A DNA stretch of 64,000 nt from Calditerrivibrio sp. (GTDB lineage Bacteria > Chrysiogenota > Deferribacteres > Deferribacterales > Calditerrivibrionaceae): NCBI GenBank assembly GCA_026415135.1, contig JAOAHS010000032.1, forward strand, positions 1 through 64,000. The letters are read 5' to 3'. The notes under the pieces are model-generated. The model was not told the origin of the DNA, ran no database searches, and was given only the letters and a program-made list of their open reading frames with translations. This document shows, piece by piece, positions 34,484 through 43,083 of the stretch. Both the position numbers and the translations under genes were made by a program. Each line of letters begins with the position of its first letter. Positions within the stretch are counted from its first letter, which is position 1.

Positions 34484-35714
34484 ACATCCCTTTAGAAAAA
34501 AGATATGATAAATACAAATATATTAAATATATCACACTCAACGATATCGTGTAAAGATACAATGCTAACTTCACACTATTTTTTTGATCGCCAATGTAAA
34601 AACTTCCTAAGGTTACTAATATAAAAGCTATTTGCCCCAAAAGATTCCAATGCTGTTTTTCGGCAATATAAAACATATATGTTAGTGGTGAGGTTATAAA
34701 CCTTACAAAAAAAGAGATTACTAAAATCTGAGCAAAAAATCCTGAAATACGCCAATCATTTCCGAACACGAATCCAAAAATCTCTTCTCCAAAAAACAAT
34801 ATGATAAGAGTTGGAAGTAAAGCCACTACTGCCATAAACCTTAAAACCTTTATAAAAATATCCCTGCATTCCCCTTTTTCTTTAAATTCATCGATAGCTT
34901 TTTGTCTAAAAGCCCCAAGAACAGATCCTGCTATCAAAGACACTGGCATCTGTAGCATTCTCTGGGTCAACGAAAAAAAACCAGCATTAATAGCACCAAA
35001 AAAACTGGATACAAGCATAACCGGCACCTGTTGAAATCCTGTATTAAATAACCCCGCCCACATATCATACTTTGGAAAATTTATGTATCTTAACGCAACA
35101 GTTTTTAGTTCTTTTTTATATCTTAATATACCCACGACATTTGAATCTTTTAACAAAATAATAATATCGGCTACCACTACCCCTAACAAACTACCCAGTA
35201 TCAAATTAAAACTATTGGGTTTTAAAAAACCTGCTAGCATCTGATATACGACTATAACCATAGACTGGGCTACAGCTACTACAGAGATCATCTTGAAATG
35301 ACCTGCTCGGTTCAACCTGTGGTAAAGGGTATTATAGAAACCTATAAAAAAAAGGTGTATAGAGCCCAACACAATAAGAGATATAAAATCTTTTAAAAAA
35401 CCAGCAAAAACAAAAACAACACCTAAAACTAAAATAAAAACACCCGACAAAAGGGATAAAAATATAGAAAGTAATGCAACAGCTTCAGATTGCTCATCAT
35501 TCTCGGCAATCATAACTGCCAGATCATACCTCCCTGTTACAACGACAGACAAAACCGTCACCACAGCTAAATAAAAAGCATATTCACCAAAATCCTCCGG
35601 CTTATACACCCTTGTCAGAACAGGGGAAACAACCAGTAAGATGAATTGAGACAGAATAGTACCACTGAATAGCGTTAGCACATTCTTCAAAAAACTATTT
35701 TTACTATCAGGCAT
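34467..35714 (-). CDS. wzx: Polysaccharide flippase (Wzx-like, MOP superfamily)
   Basis: A 415-residue, strongly hydrophobic protein with about 12 membrane helices, starting SFLKNVLTLFSGTILSQFIL and containing LTRVYKPEDFGEYAFYLAVV, the hallmark of Polysacc_synt/Wzx proteins. It should flip the lipid-linked repeat unit across the inner membrane. The start at 35714 overlaps the epimerase stop by 8 bp; a longer in-frame start at 35762 would run inside the epimerase gene. The chain-polymerising partner may be the O-antigen-ligase-type protein at the right window edge, or lie elsewhere. Confidence 0.88.
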   Translation of the reverse strand: MPDSKNSFLKNVLTLFSGTILSQFILLVVSPVLTRVYKPEDFGEYAFYLAVVTVLSVVVTGRYDLAVMIAENDEQSEAVALLSIFLSLLSGVFILVLGVVFVFAGFLKDFISLIVLGSIHLFFIGFYNTLYHRLNRAGHFKMISVVAVAQSMVIVVYQMLAGFLKPNSFNLILGSLLGVVVADIIILLKDSNVVGILRYKKELKTVALRYINFPKYDMWAGLFNTGFQQVPVMLVSSFFGAINAGFFSLTQRMLQMPVSLIAGSVLGAFRQKAIDEFKEKGECRDIFIKVLRFMAVVALLPTLIILFFGEEIFGFVFGNDWRISGFFAQILVISFFVRFITSPLTYMFYIAEKQHWNLLGQIAFILVTLGSFYIGDQKNSVKLALYLYTISLSVIYLIYLYLSYLFSKGMYVNKR

Positions 35715-36825
35715 AATCCAATAAACATTCGACAATCTTATCCGCAGCGTTACCATCACCATAAAGATTTTCAGTTATAGGAAACTGCTTGTTCTTTAAG
35801 TCTAAATATACTTCTACAATTTTATTTTTATCAGCTCCCACTACAACATTAACACCGCTTTCTACAAGCTCCACCCATTCAGTTTCATCCCTTAGGGTTA
35901 TGCAATATTTTTTAAAGAAATATGCTTCCTTCTGTAAACCACCACTATCAGTCAAAATTAGAAAAGCACCCTGTAATAGAGCCAACATATCAAAATACCC
36001 CACAGGATCGATGATTTTTATATTTTCGCAAATCTTAAGAAGATCCTGATCCTTTTCCAATATTTTTTTTGTTCTTGGATGAAGTGGTAATAACAAAGCT
36101 TTATCTTTTGATATTTCCCCAAGCCCTATTAGAATCTCCCTAAGCCTTTCTGGGTTATCAGTATTTTCTGCTCTATGGATTGTACATAGATTGTATCTTC
36201 CCGGTTTAATACCAAATCTACTATATATAGAACCTTTATCCACAATTTTATTGCTATAATAGATAGCAGTATCAAACATCACATCACCAACAAGATATAT
36301 CTGCTGCCTTGTACCCTTTTTTAGAAAATTTGGATACCCCTCACGTTTTAAGTTCTCTACAGATTGCTGAGTAGGACAAAAAAGTATTGAACTTATCCGA
36401 TCGGTAATTATTCTGTTTATCTCCTCCGGCATCTCAAAATTAAAACTTCTAAGACCAGCCTCTATATGAGCAACAGGTATATGAACTTTTACTGCAGACA
36501 AAGCCCCTGCAAGCGTCGTATTAGTATCGCCATAAACAAGAACAAGATCTGGTTTTTCTTGCAAAAGGACAGCCTCAATCTTCTCCATCATCTGCCCTGT
36601 CATGGCAGCATGGGAAAGACCATTGATACCGAGCTGATAATCGGGATATGGTATCTCCATCTCTCTAAAAAAAACACCACTCATCTGGTCATCAAAATGC
36701 TGACCAGTATGAACTATAATCTCTTTTATGTTATAACCCTCAAGAACTTTTTTAGAAATAACTCTACTAACTGCAGCTGCTTTTATAAACTGGGGCCTTG
36801 CACCAATAACAGTCAATATTTTCAT
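35707..36825 (-). CDS. Non-hydrolysing UDP-GlcNAc 2-epimerase family, WbpI-like
   Basis: The 372-residue epimerase has GARPQFIKAAAVSR, LVYGDTNTTLAGALSA and HIEAGLRSFNFEMPEEINR. The GARPQFIK and RSFN..MPEEINR forms are those of the WbpI subgroup, which epimerises UDP-GlcNAc3NAcA to UDP-ManNAc3NAcA, rather than E. coli WecB (GTRPEAIK). With WbpB- and WbpD-like genes nearby this supports synthesis of a di-N-acetylated mannuronic acid. It is the first gene of an eight-gene leftward operon and is preceded by two overlapping TTGACA promoters and AAAGG. Confidence 0.87.
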   Translation of the reverse strand: MKILTVIGARPQFIKAAAVSRVISKKVLEGYNIKEIIVHTGQHFDDQMSGVFFREMEIPYPDYQLGINGLSHAAMTGQMMEKIEAVLLQEKPDLVLVYGDTNTTLAGALSAVKVHIPVAHIEAGLRSFNFEMPEEINRIITDRISSILFCPTQQSVENLKREGYPNFLKKGTRQQIYLVGDVMFDTAIYYSNKIVDKGSIYSRFGIKPGRYNLCTIHRAENTDNPERLREILIGLGEISKDKALLLPLHPRTKKILEKDQDLLKICENIKIIDPVGYFDMLALLQGAFLILTDSGGLQKEAYFFKKYCITLRDETEWVELVESGVNVVVGADKNKIVEVYLDLKNKQFPITENLYGDGNAADKIVECLLDYA

Positions 36826-36845
36826 ATCTAACCTTTTAAAATTTT

Positions 36846-36882
36846 TATCAATGGATAGTAATCCAATTTGTCAATTTGTCAA
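36846..36882 (-). promoter_or_regulatory. Two overlapping sigma-70 promoters for the polysaccharide operon
   Basis: On the minus strand TTGACA occurs twice, 8 bp apart (36877-36882 and 36869-36874). The first has TACTAT after 16 bp (36855-36860), the second TTGATA after 17 bp (36846-36851). They arise from a short direct repeat TTGACAAA/TTGACAAA. Confidence 0.5.
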
Positions 36883-36890
36883 GAAAGATA

Positions 36891-36918
36891 TTGATTATTT
36901 TAGTATTTGCTATATAAT
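36891..36918 (+). promoter_or_regulatory. Promoter of the coiled-coil repeat gene
   Basis: TTGATT (36891-36896), a 16-bp spacer and a perfect TATAAT (36913-36918), followed by a short leader with AGGGG before the ATG at 36947. It faces away from the polysaccharide promoter. Confidence 0.6.
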
Positions 36919-36946
36919 TTTTTAATAAATCACTCAGGGGTTTATA

Positions 36947-37678
36947 ATGTTAAATACTTTTCAGATATACGAAGAGTTAAGCCAGACATTTGGAGAAACA
37001 AATGCAAAGGTTTTAACAAGGACTCTTTCCAAGGTCTATGAAGATCTACAGAATACAGTCACCAAAACAGAATTTAATGAACTTAAAAATATAGTCTCAG
37101 AACTCGCTGAAGCACAAAAGAAAACTGAAGAGAGGATAAATGAACTAACTGAAGCACAAAAAAGGACTGAAAAAAGGGTAGATGAACTTGCAGGAGCCCA
37201 GAAAATAACTGAACAACGATTAAACGAACTTGCAGAAGCCCAGAAAAAAACTGAAGAATCCCTTCAAACACTCATTAAGAGAGTGGATAAGATAGAGATA
37301 AGATTAGAAGGCATTTCAAACTCAGTGGGGTATTCATTAGAAAACTCTGCTTATAAAGCTTTACCCAAACTATTAAAAAAGTATGATATAGAGGTTAAAG
37401 ACAGACTAATCAGACGTTATTTTGGTATCAATGAAATAAATATTTATGGTAAAGGAATACAAAACAATAAATCCATCACTATCTTAGGAGAATGTAAAGT
37501 TAGTCCCTCAAAAAAAGAGGTGGACAAATTTATCAAAATTGCAAACGTTATTAAAAAGGAACATGAAATAACTGATGACCTTTTTCTTATTTTTGTAGCC
37601 CACAATTTTCATCCACATGTAGAGAAATATTTAAAAGATAAAGGGATCATCCACTTCTGGTCTTACGAATTTGAGTAA
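36947..37678 (+). CDS. Coiled-coil protein with PD-(D/E)XK-like C-terminal domain
   Basis: The 243-residue protein has an N-terminal helical segment, a long coiled coil (about 40-125) built partly from four 14-residue repeats (52-107) such as [14 protein letters not shown], and a C-terminal domain (about 130-243) with [17 protein letters not shown]. The ECK triad plus the preceding INIYG strand resembles the PD-(D/E)XK nuclease core. The layout matches DUF3782-like proteins that are often multi-copy in thermophiles. It lies on the opposite strand inside the polysaccharide locus with its own promoter, so it may be a recent insertion. The function is unknown. Confidence 0.7.
   Translation: MLNTFQIYEELSQTFGETNAKVLTRTLSKVYEDLQNTVTKTEFNELKNIVSELAEAQKKTEERINELTEAQKRTEKRVDELAGAQKITEQRLNELAEAQKKTEESLQTLIKRVDKIEIRLEGISNSVGYSLENSAYKALPKLLKKYDIEVKDRLIRRYFGINEINIYGKGIQNNKSITILGECKVSPSKKEVDKFIKIANVIKKEHEITDDLFLIFVAHNFHPHVEKYLKDKGIIHFWSYEFE
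37100..37267 (+). repeat. Four tandem 42-bp repeats (14-residue coiled-coil units)
   Basis: Units begin at 37100, 37142, 37184 and 37226, each coding for a 14-residue ELxxAQKxTExxxx unit (two heptads). The second and fourth units keep the reading frame and the phase of the coiled coil, so unit number could change without disrupting the protein. Confidence 0.85.
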
Positions 37679-37685
37679 AGCAATA

Positions 37686-38336
37686 CTACCTCTTTTTTAG
37701 ATCATCATAAAACACTTTACCCACCGATAGCTCTGGTGGTAAAGGTGCTTCTTCATCCAGATCTAAGCATCTAAGGATATTTGGCTCCACCTCTTTGTAC
37801 CGCAACCCACTCTCAGGACAAACCATAATACCATCAGCATCAGGATCCTTCAAAATATGCCCATGCCTACTCATCCAACCTTTCTGCCTGCCAGGTACAC
37901 CTAAAATAAAAGCATAATCCGGCACATCTTTGGTCACCACTGCACCAGCAGAGATAAAAGCATATCTACCGATAGTTATACCACAAACAATTGTAGCGTT
38001 TGCACCTATAGTACACCCTCTTTTTAAAACAGTTTTTTCATAAAAATTCTTTCTATTTACCTGACTTCTTGGGTTTGTTACATTGGTGAGCACACAAGAA
38101 GGGCCAAGAAAAACATCGTCCTCTATAATAAGCCCCTCATAGATTGATACATTATTCTGCACTTTTACATTATTACCAATAATAACATTCGGCCCTACCA
38201 TACAATTTTGACCAAAAGAGCAATTTCTACCTATTTTTGTACCAGGTAGGATATGACAAAAATGCCATATTTTAGTTCCTTCACCTATCTCCACATTCTC
38301 GTCTATATAGCTTGACTCATGAACAAAAAATCCCAT
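37686..38336 (-). CDS. UDP-sugar N-acetyltransferase, WbpD-like
   Basis: The 216-residue left-handed beta-helix protein (HESSYIDENVEIGEGTKIWHF, then hexapeptide repeats) matches WbpD/WlbB, which N-acetylates the 3-amino group of UDP-GlcNAc3NA using acetyl-CoA. The cysteine-containing C-terminal tail (VCPESGLRYKEVEPN) is typical of this subgroup. It starts on the last base of the WbpB-like gene stop codon (1-bp overlap), so the two are translated together. Confidence 0.87.
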   Translation of the reverse strand: MGFFVHESSYIDENVEIGEGTKIWHFCHILPGTKIGRNCSFGQNCMVGPNVIIGNNVKVQNNVSIYEGLIIEDDVFLGPSCVLTNVTNPRSQVNRKNFYEKTVLKRGCTIGANATIVCGITIGRYAFISAGAVVTKDVPDYAFILGVPGRQKGWMSRHGHILKDPDADGIMVCPESGLRYKEVEPNILRCLDLDEEAPLPPELSVGKVFYDDLKKR

Positions 38337-39304
38337 TACACCCTCTCCTTTAAAATGTTATTGACCCATTCAGCACCAGTTTTTTCTAATTGCATCGTTC
38401 TTATCTCACTTGTAATCTTTATTGATGGTAATGCATCCATCAAACCAAACCCACCCCCACTTAGAATATCTCTATATGAAGTGGTATGCAAATCAGTAAA
38501 ACCCTCTGAAAACTCAATCTCCTCTCCATCCATTGTTATACTTCGATAAGTTCTTTTACCTTGTTTTACTGCAGATTCAGGAAGATATTTAGGATTAATA
38601 CTTAAAAACCATCTTACCTTAGCATGTTCCAACTCAATATAGCCAGCACAAATATCTTTTTCCCTAACATATACCACGTTTTTTTTGAAATCACCAAAGA
38701 TAAAATATAACATATCAAAAAAATGAATCCCTATGTTTGTTGCTAACCCTCCAGACTTACTTTCATCCCCTTTCCAAGATGTAAAATACCAGTTACCACG
38801 ACTTGTTATATAGGTGAGATCTATATCCCAAACCTTACCTGGATCCTTTTTTATCATTTCTTGAACCCTTTGTCGGGTTTTAATTATATTTTCATGGAGC
38901 CTCAACTGTAGTATTGTAAAAACCCTCTTTCCGGTCTCTTCCTCCAACTCCTTCAAACCATCTATATTCCAAGGGTTTAACACAAGAGGTTTTTCACAGA
39001 TAGCGTTGGCACCACTCCTTAGAGCAAATCTTATATGGGCATCATGGAGATAATTTGGTGAACATATAGAGATATAATCTACCCCCTCACCCTTTCTTCT
39101 GAGCTTGTCTATATGTCTATCAAACCTTTCAAACTCGGTAAAAAAATCTGCATCGGGAAAATAACTATCGATAATCCCAACAGAATCATTCTTATCAAGT
39201 GCTGCCACAAGTATATTCCCCGTCTCCTTAATAGCTTTTAAATGTCTTGGCGCAATATAACCCCCTACACCTATTAAAGCAAATCTCAATGGTCTAAATG
39301 TCAT
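38336..39304 (-). CDS. Gfo/Idh/MocA oxidoreductase, WbpB-like
   Basis: The 322-residue NAD-dependent oxidoreductase has FALIGVGGYIAPRHLKAI as its Rossmann motif and CEKPLVLNPW as the catalytic-lysine motif, as in WbpB/WlbA. These oxidise the 3-hydroxyl of UDP-GlcNAcA to a ketone, which is then aminated (WbpE) and acetylated (WbpD). With the WbpD-like and WbpI-like genes this gives three of the five steps to UDP-ManNAc3NAcA; the WbpA 6-dehydrogenase is not in the window. AAAGGAAT precedes the start. Confidence 0.88.
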   Translation of the reverse strand: MTFRPLRFALIGVGGYIAPRHLKAIKETGNILVAALDKNDSVGIIDSYFPDADFFTEFERFDRHIDKLRRKGEGVDYISICSPNYLHDAHIRFALRSGANAICEKPLVLNPWNIDGLKELEEETGKRVFTILQLRLHENIIKTRQRVQEMIKKDPGKVWDIDLTYITSRGNWYFTSWKGDESKSGGLATNIGIHFFDMLYFIFGDFKKNVVYVREKDICAGYIELEHAKVRWFLSINPKYLPESAVKQGKRTYRSITMDGEEIEFSEGFTDLHTTSYRDILSGGGFGLMDALPSIKITSEIRTMQLEKTGAEWVNNILKERV

Positions 39305-39307
39305 AAA

Positions 39308-39336
39308 TTCATTCCTTTACATTTTTTCTTTATAAT
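39308..39336 (+). promoter_or_regulatory. Candidate promoter of the TPR-kinase-regulator operon
   Basis: TTCATT (39308-39313), 17 bp and a perfect TATAAT (39331-39336), about 65 bp before the ATG at 39401. The -35 is weak. Confidence 0.4.
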
Positions 39337-39400
39337 GATAAATACATCTGAAGATGGGAGTTGTCAATCTATTTTCTAAATTTGAAAATGGAGCTCTAAA

Positions 39401-41986
39401 ATGAAGAATATACTTTCTCTAATACTGTTACTTTTGATTATGACTTTTAACATTCAAGCAAATGAAATTCTCCTAAAAGAAGGTAGCACAATCAGTGAAT
39501 TAGTAATAAAAGTTTCGCCGGACTTAGTTAAGAATATCACTACAAAAGATAACATAGCCACTATATATTTTAACAAAAAATTCAATATCAATATCAAAGA
39601 ATATAACAAAAAGGTAATCCAAGATATTATAAAAAATAACGACTCCCTAACTATTAAAGCCAACAGTTGGGCATCCGTTTTCGTAGCAAAAGAAAAAGAT
39701 CAGCTTAGAATAGTCATAGCAAACACCCCCAAAAATGCTATACCTGTAAACATCAATACTGTATCAGCAGTACCAGTAGTTGATCAAACTTACAAAAACG
39801 AAGAGTCTGAAAAAATGCTAGACGATCTCAAACTAAAATTTAAAAAGGAGGATTACGACGCAGTTCTACAACTGAGCGATAAACTCATAGAAAAAAATCC
39901 ATTGGATAAGTATGGAGAAGAAGCACTTTTCTATAAGGCACTTACCTATTATGAGCTTGGTAAAGACTCCGACAAAGCCCTATTTTCAGCATCAGCTCTT
40001 TTCGATGAATTCACAAGAAAATTCCCAAAATCCCGTTTACTCGGTGAAGCCATGTTAAAATCTGCTGAAACCAAAGAAAAACTTGGGTTTAAAAACGAAG
40101 CTGTCTTTATCTATCAAGAGATGACAAAAAACTTAAAAGATGAAAAATACCTCAATATAGCATACACAAAAGTAGGGCAGTTATACAATGAATTGGGACA
40201 ACCAGATCGTGCATTAAAATATTTCACAGACTATATACAAAAAACCAAACCAGAAAACTCCCCAATATATGCCTATGTAGGTACTATCTATGCTCAAAAA
40301 AACGATTTCGCCAAGGCTGAAGAATTCTTTTCCAAATATAAACCCAAAAAGTTAGAAGATGTTCCAGCCGAAACCTTATACTGGATGGCTGAAACTTACA
40401 GACATAAAAACGACCTGGACAATGCTCTAAAAATTTTCACACTATTTTACAACAAATATCAAAACCATAACCTCACCGATATGGCCATGTATCAGGCTGC
40501 CGACATTTTATACAGAAAAGATAAAAAAGATATTGCTCTTGGTATATGGAAAGATACAAAAAACAGATTCCCGAACAAAAAAGGTGGTATTTTATCTGCA
40601 ATCCGTGTTGCTGAGGAGACTTTAGACTCAAATGACCCAACTTTTTGGTCAGTGTATCTTAAAGATGCCATGGCCAACGATATAGATATAAATTTAGCAA
40701 TGAAAGCCTCTACTTTACTAATCAAATCTATGATCAAACATAAAGAATTTGACGCAGCACTTAAGGAGATTTCTGTTTTTGAATCCAAATACCCCTCCAC
40801 TAAGGAGGCAAAAGATCTGCTATCTATAAAAGAAGATATATATCACAATCTAATCAAAAACTCCTTCGAAAAAAAAGAATATAACAAAACCATTCAATAT
40901 ATAGACAAGATTATATCTGAATTTCCAAAAACAAAATATCTTAATGAAGTAATTTCCATAAAAGAGGAGATCGATTTTGACAAAATAAAGAACCTTTATA
41001 ACTCAAAAAAATATTCAGAAGCACTAAAACAATTAGAATTTTACATGGCTTCCAACAAAAACCTTATCCATAAAGATAAATGGCAGACCCTTTGGGAGGA
41101 TACCCTTTACAACTATACTATGGGCATGAAAAATGACCCGGTAAAGTTTGGACTTAATGCAAGGCAATTTATCTCCCTTTTCCCTAATAGTCAGAAAGCA
41201 ACGGAATTAAAAGAGCTAATTAGCAAAAACATTCAGAAAGAGTTCGATGAAATAATAAAAAGCAAAGATTATTACAGCATCGTAGTCTTTTACCAGAAAA
41301 ATAAAAATGAACTTGATCAAACATCAAAGAAAGATTACTATACAGCAAGAGTAGCCATCGCCTTATACATGATAGGTGAGAAGGATAAGGCAAAAAATCT
41401 AATTAATAACACCAAACATATTGATACCGAAGTCGAACTGGTAAAATTTATGCTTGGCCTAAATACAACAAAATTTAATATAAACAACTACAATGAAACC
41501 GATTTCCAAAAAATAATAGACGAACTGATAAACAAAGATCCATCAAAAGCATTCCAATTATCCTTGAATTATCAGAGAAATAAAACTCTTGGGGTAAAAA
41601 ATGCCTTAGACTCCTTTGAAAAGCTGGATGAAAATACCAAAAGTAATAGTATAAAAACCCTTCTTACAAGCTTAGAAAAGCTACCTGATAACATAAAAAA
41701 ATCGGCATTTAAAATATACTACCAAGCTGCAGAAAGAGATTTTCTTTCGAAAAACTACAACGGTGCCATCACCCATTATCAAAATTACCTAAAATTTGCA
41801 CCCAAAAACGATCCCAACATGCAGGAAGCCCTTTATTTTTTAGGTAAATCCTATATAGCATTAAATAACAAAGACTTAGCCATAAAATATCTAACAGAGC
41901 TAACCAAGCAATACCCCAATAGCCAATACTCAAACTTGGCCAAAACAGAGATTGAGGATCTAAAGTGGAAGAGTCTAAAAAGATAG
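39401..41986 (+). CDS. Long TPR protein, exported
   Basis: The 861-residue protein has an N-terminal signal peptide (MKNILSLILLLLIMTFNIQA), a short beta-rich domain (about 20-115) and then a long alpha-helical array of tetratricopeptide repeats (about 135-855), with recognisable units near 145-180, 255-345, 365-400, 490-520 and 755-850. TPR arrays mediate protein-protein contacts; a periplasmic scaffold is likely. The 3' end overlaps the kinase gene by 22 bp, so a large periplasmic TPR protein is encoded together with a flagellar-type two-component system. The same arrangement would fit a checkpoint that senses assembly in the periplasm, but that is inference. Confidence 0.82.
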   Translation: MKNILSLILLLLIMTFNIQANEILLKEGSTISELVIKVSPDLVKNITTKDNIATIYFNKKFNINIKEYNKKVIQDIIKNNDSLTIKANSWASVFVAKEKDQLRIVIANTPKNAIPVNINTVSAVPVVDQTYKNEESEKMLDDLKLKFKKEDYDAVLQLSDKLIEKNPLDKYGEEALFYKALTYYELGKDSDKALFSASALFDEFTRKFPKSRLLGEAMLKSAETKEKLGFKNEAVFIYQEMTKNLKDEKYLNIAYTKVGQLYNELGQPDRALKYFTDYIQKTKPENSPIYAYVGTIYAQKNDFAKAEEFFSKYKPKKLEDVPAETLYWMAETYRHKNDLDNALKIFTLFYNKYQNHNLTDMAMYQAADILYRKDKKDIALGIWKDTKNRFPNKKGGILSAIRVAEETLDSNDPTFWSVYLKDAMANDIDINLAMKASTLLIKSMIKHKEFDAALKEISVFESKYPSTKEAKDLLSIKEDIYHNLIKNSFEKKEYNKTIQYIDKIISEFPKTKYLNEVISIKEEIDFDKIKNLYNSKKYSEALKQLEFYMASNKNLIHKDKWQTLWEDTLYNYTMGMKNDPVKFGLNARQFISLFPNSQKATELKELISKNIQKEFDEIIKSKDYYSIVVFYQKNKNELDQTSKKDYYTARVAIALYMIGEKDKAKNLINNTKHIDTEVELVKFMLGLNTTKFNINNYNETDFQKIIDELINKDPSKAFQLSLNYQRNKTLGVKNALDSFEKLDENTKSNSIKTLLTSLEKLPDNIKKSAFKIYYQAAERDFLSKNYNGAITHYQNYLKFAPKNDPNMQEALYFLGKSYIALNNKDLAIKYLTELTKQYPNSQYSNLAKTEIEDLKWKSLKR

Positions 41987-43083
41987 AACAGATAGAACTT
42001 TTAAGAAAAGCATTTGAAAGTTTTAACGAAGCCACAGAAAAATTACAGAAATCGTACAAAGAGCTCCAAGAAGAAGCGGAAAGACTCAGAATCCAATTAG
42101 AACAAAAAAATAAAGAGCTACAGGAGAAAACAGAACTACTTAATGCTGTTTTAATGAATGCATCAAGTGCCATTATTGTTACCGATGACTTAAACAACAT
42201 AATACTGAAAAATAAATCGGCAGAGTCCATTCTTAACATTTTGTCAAATAACTTAATTTCAGAGATCTTCAAAAATAAAACTCCATCTGTAAATCTTTTA
42301 GAAAATAACGATAGGTATTATAATATAAGTACAGGCGTTTTCGATCTCTCAAACAAAAAAGGGTTTATATATATCATTGATGATATAACCAATATAAAAG
42401 AGATAGAAAAGGAACAAAGAAGAAATGAAAACCTAAAACTAATGGGTGAAATGGCTGCAGGTATTGCCCACGACATACGAAATCCTTTGGGTAGTATTGA
42501 GATATTTGCATCTCTACTCAAAAGAGATCTTGAAAACGACAAAGAAAAAAGCGCACTGCTCAACTCCATAATAAAAGGTGTAAAAACCATAAATAGTACC
42601 ATAACAAACATTCTCCTTTTTACAAAAGAGATAAGGTTAAATAAAAAGATGACCTATATAGCGGATATAGTAGATGATGTAATACTTTTCATGAAACATC
42701 TCATGAATGAAAAAAAGATCCTATTCATAAACAAAATAGGAGAAGAAGATAAAATCTTTTGCGATGTGGAGCTAATTAAACAGGTAGTGATGAACGTCAT
42801 TCATAACGCAATAGAAGCAGTCCCAACCGAAGGCAAAATATCTATATTTTCAGAAGAAACCGATGACAACTCGATAATCTACATAGAAGATAACGGACCC
42901 GGCATCCCCGCAGATTTTCTGGATAAAATCTTTTTACCTTTTCACTCAAAAAAAGCAAAGGGGACAGGCCTCGGCCTCTCCATCGTATACAAAATAGTTA
43001 AAGCACACAATGGAAACATTATACCAGTAAGCCAACCTGGGCAAACAATTTTTAAAATAATAATACCAAAGGGTGATAGATGA
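41965..43083 (+). CDS. FleS/FlgS-like cytoplasmic sensor histidine kinase
   Basis: The 372-residue kinase has no membrane segment. It has a long N-terminal coiled coil (about 5-55), a PAS domain (about 60-145), a HisKA domain with His169 in GIAHDIRNPLGSI, and a HATPase domain (N box VVMNVIHNAIEAV, G boxes EDNGPGIP and GTGLGLSIVY). This soluble coiled-coil/PAS layout is that of FleS and FlgS, the kinases for flagellar sigma-54 regulators. The GTG start lies within the TPR gene, preceded by GAGGATC. It overlaps the regulator by 4 bp. Confidence 0.88.
   Translation: MEESKKIEQIELLRKAFESFNEATEKLQKSYKELQEEAERLRIQLEQKNKELQEKTELLNAVLMNASSAIIVTDDLNNIILKNKSAESILNILSNNLISEIFKNKTPSVNLLENNDRYYNISTGVFDLSNKKGFIYIIDDITNIKEIEKEQRRNENLKLMGEMAAGIAHDIRNPLGSIEIFASLLKRDLENDKEKSALLNSIIKGVKTINSTITNILLFTKEIRLNKKMTYIADIVDDVILFMKHLMNEKKILFINKIGEEDKIFCDVELIKQVVMNVIHNAIEAVPTEGKISIFSEETDDNSIIYIEDNGPGIPADFLDKIFLPFHSKKAKGTGLGLSIVYKIVKAHNGNIIPVSQPGQTIFKIIIPKGDR

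Noticed and set aside
35707-36825. Annotation of the epimerase as wecB (enterobacterial common antigen)
   Set aside because: GARPQFIK and RSFN..MPEEINR are WbpI-subgroup signatures, and the neighbouring WbpB/WbpD-like genes fit that pathway better.
36466-36831. Plus-strand open frame of 121 codons opposite the WbpI-like gene
   Set aside because: It is entirely antisense to a well-matched epimerase gene and its translation is not protein-like.
37100-37267. Tandem 42-bp repeat considered as a CRISPR-like array
   Set aside because: Units are contiguous, have no unique spacers and encode in-frame coiled-coil heptads within a single gene.
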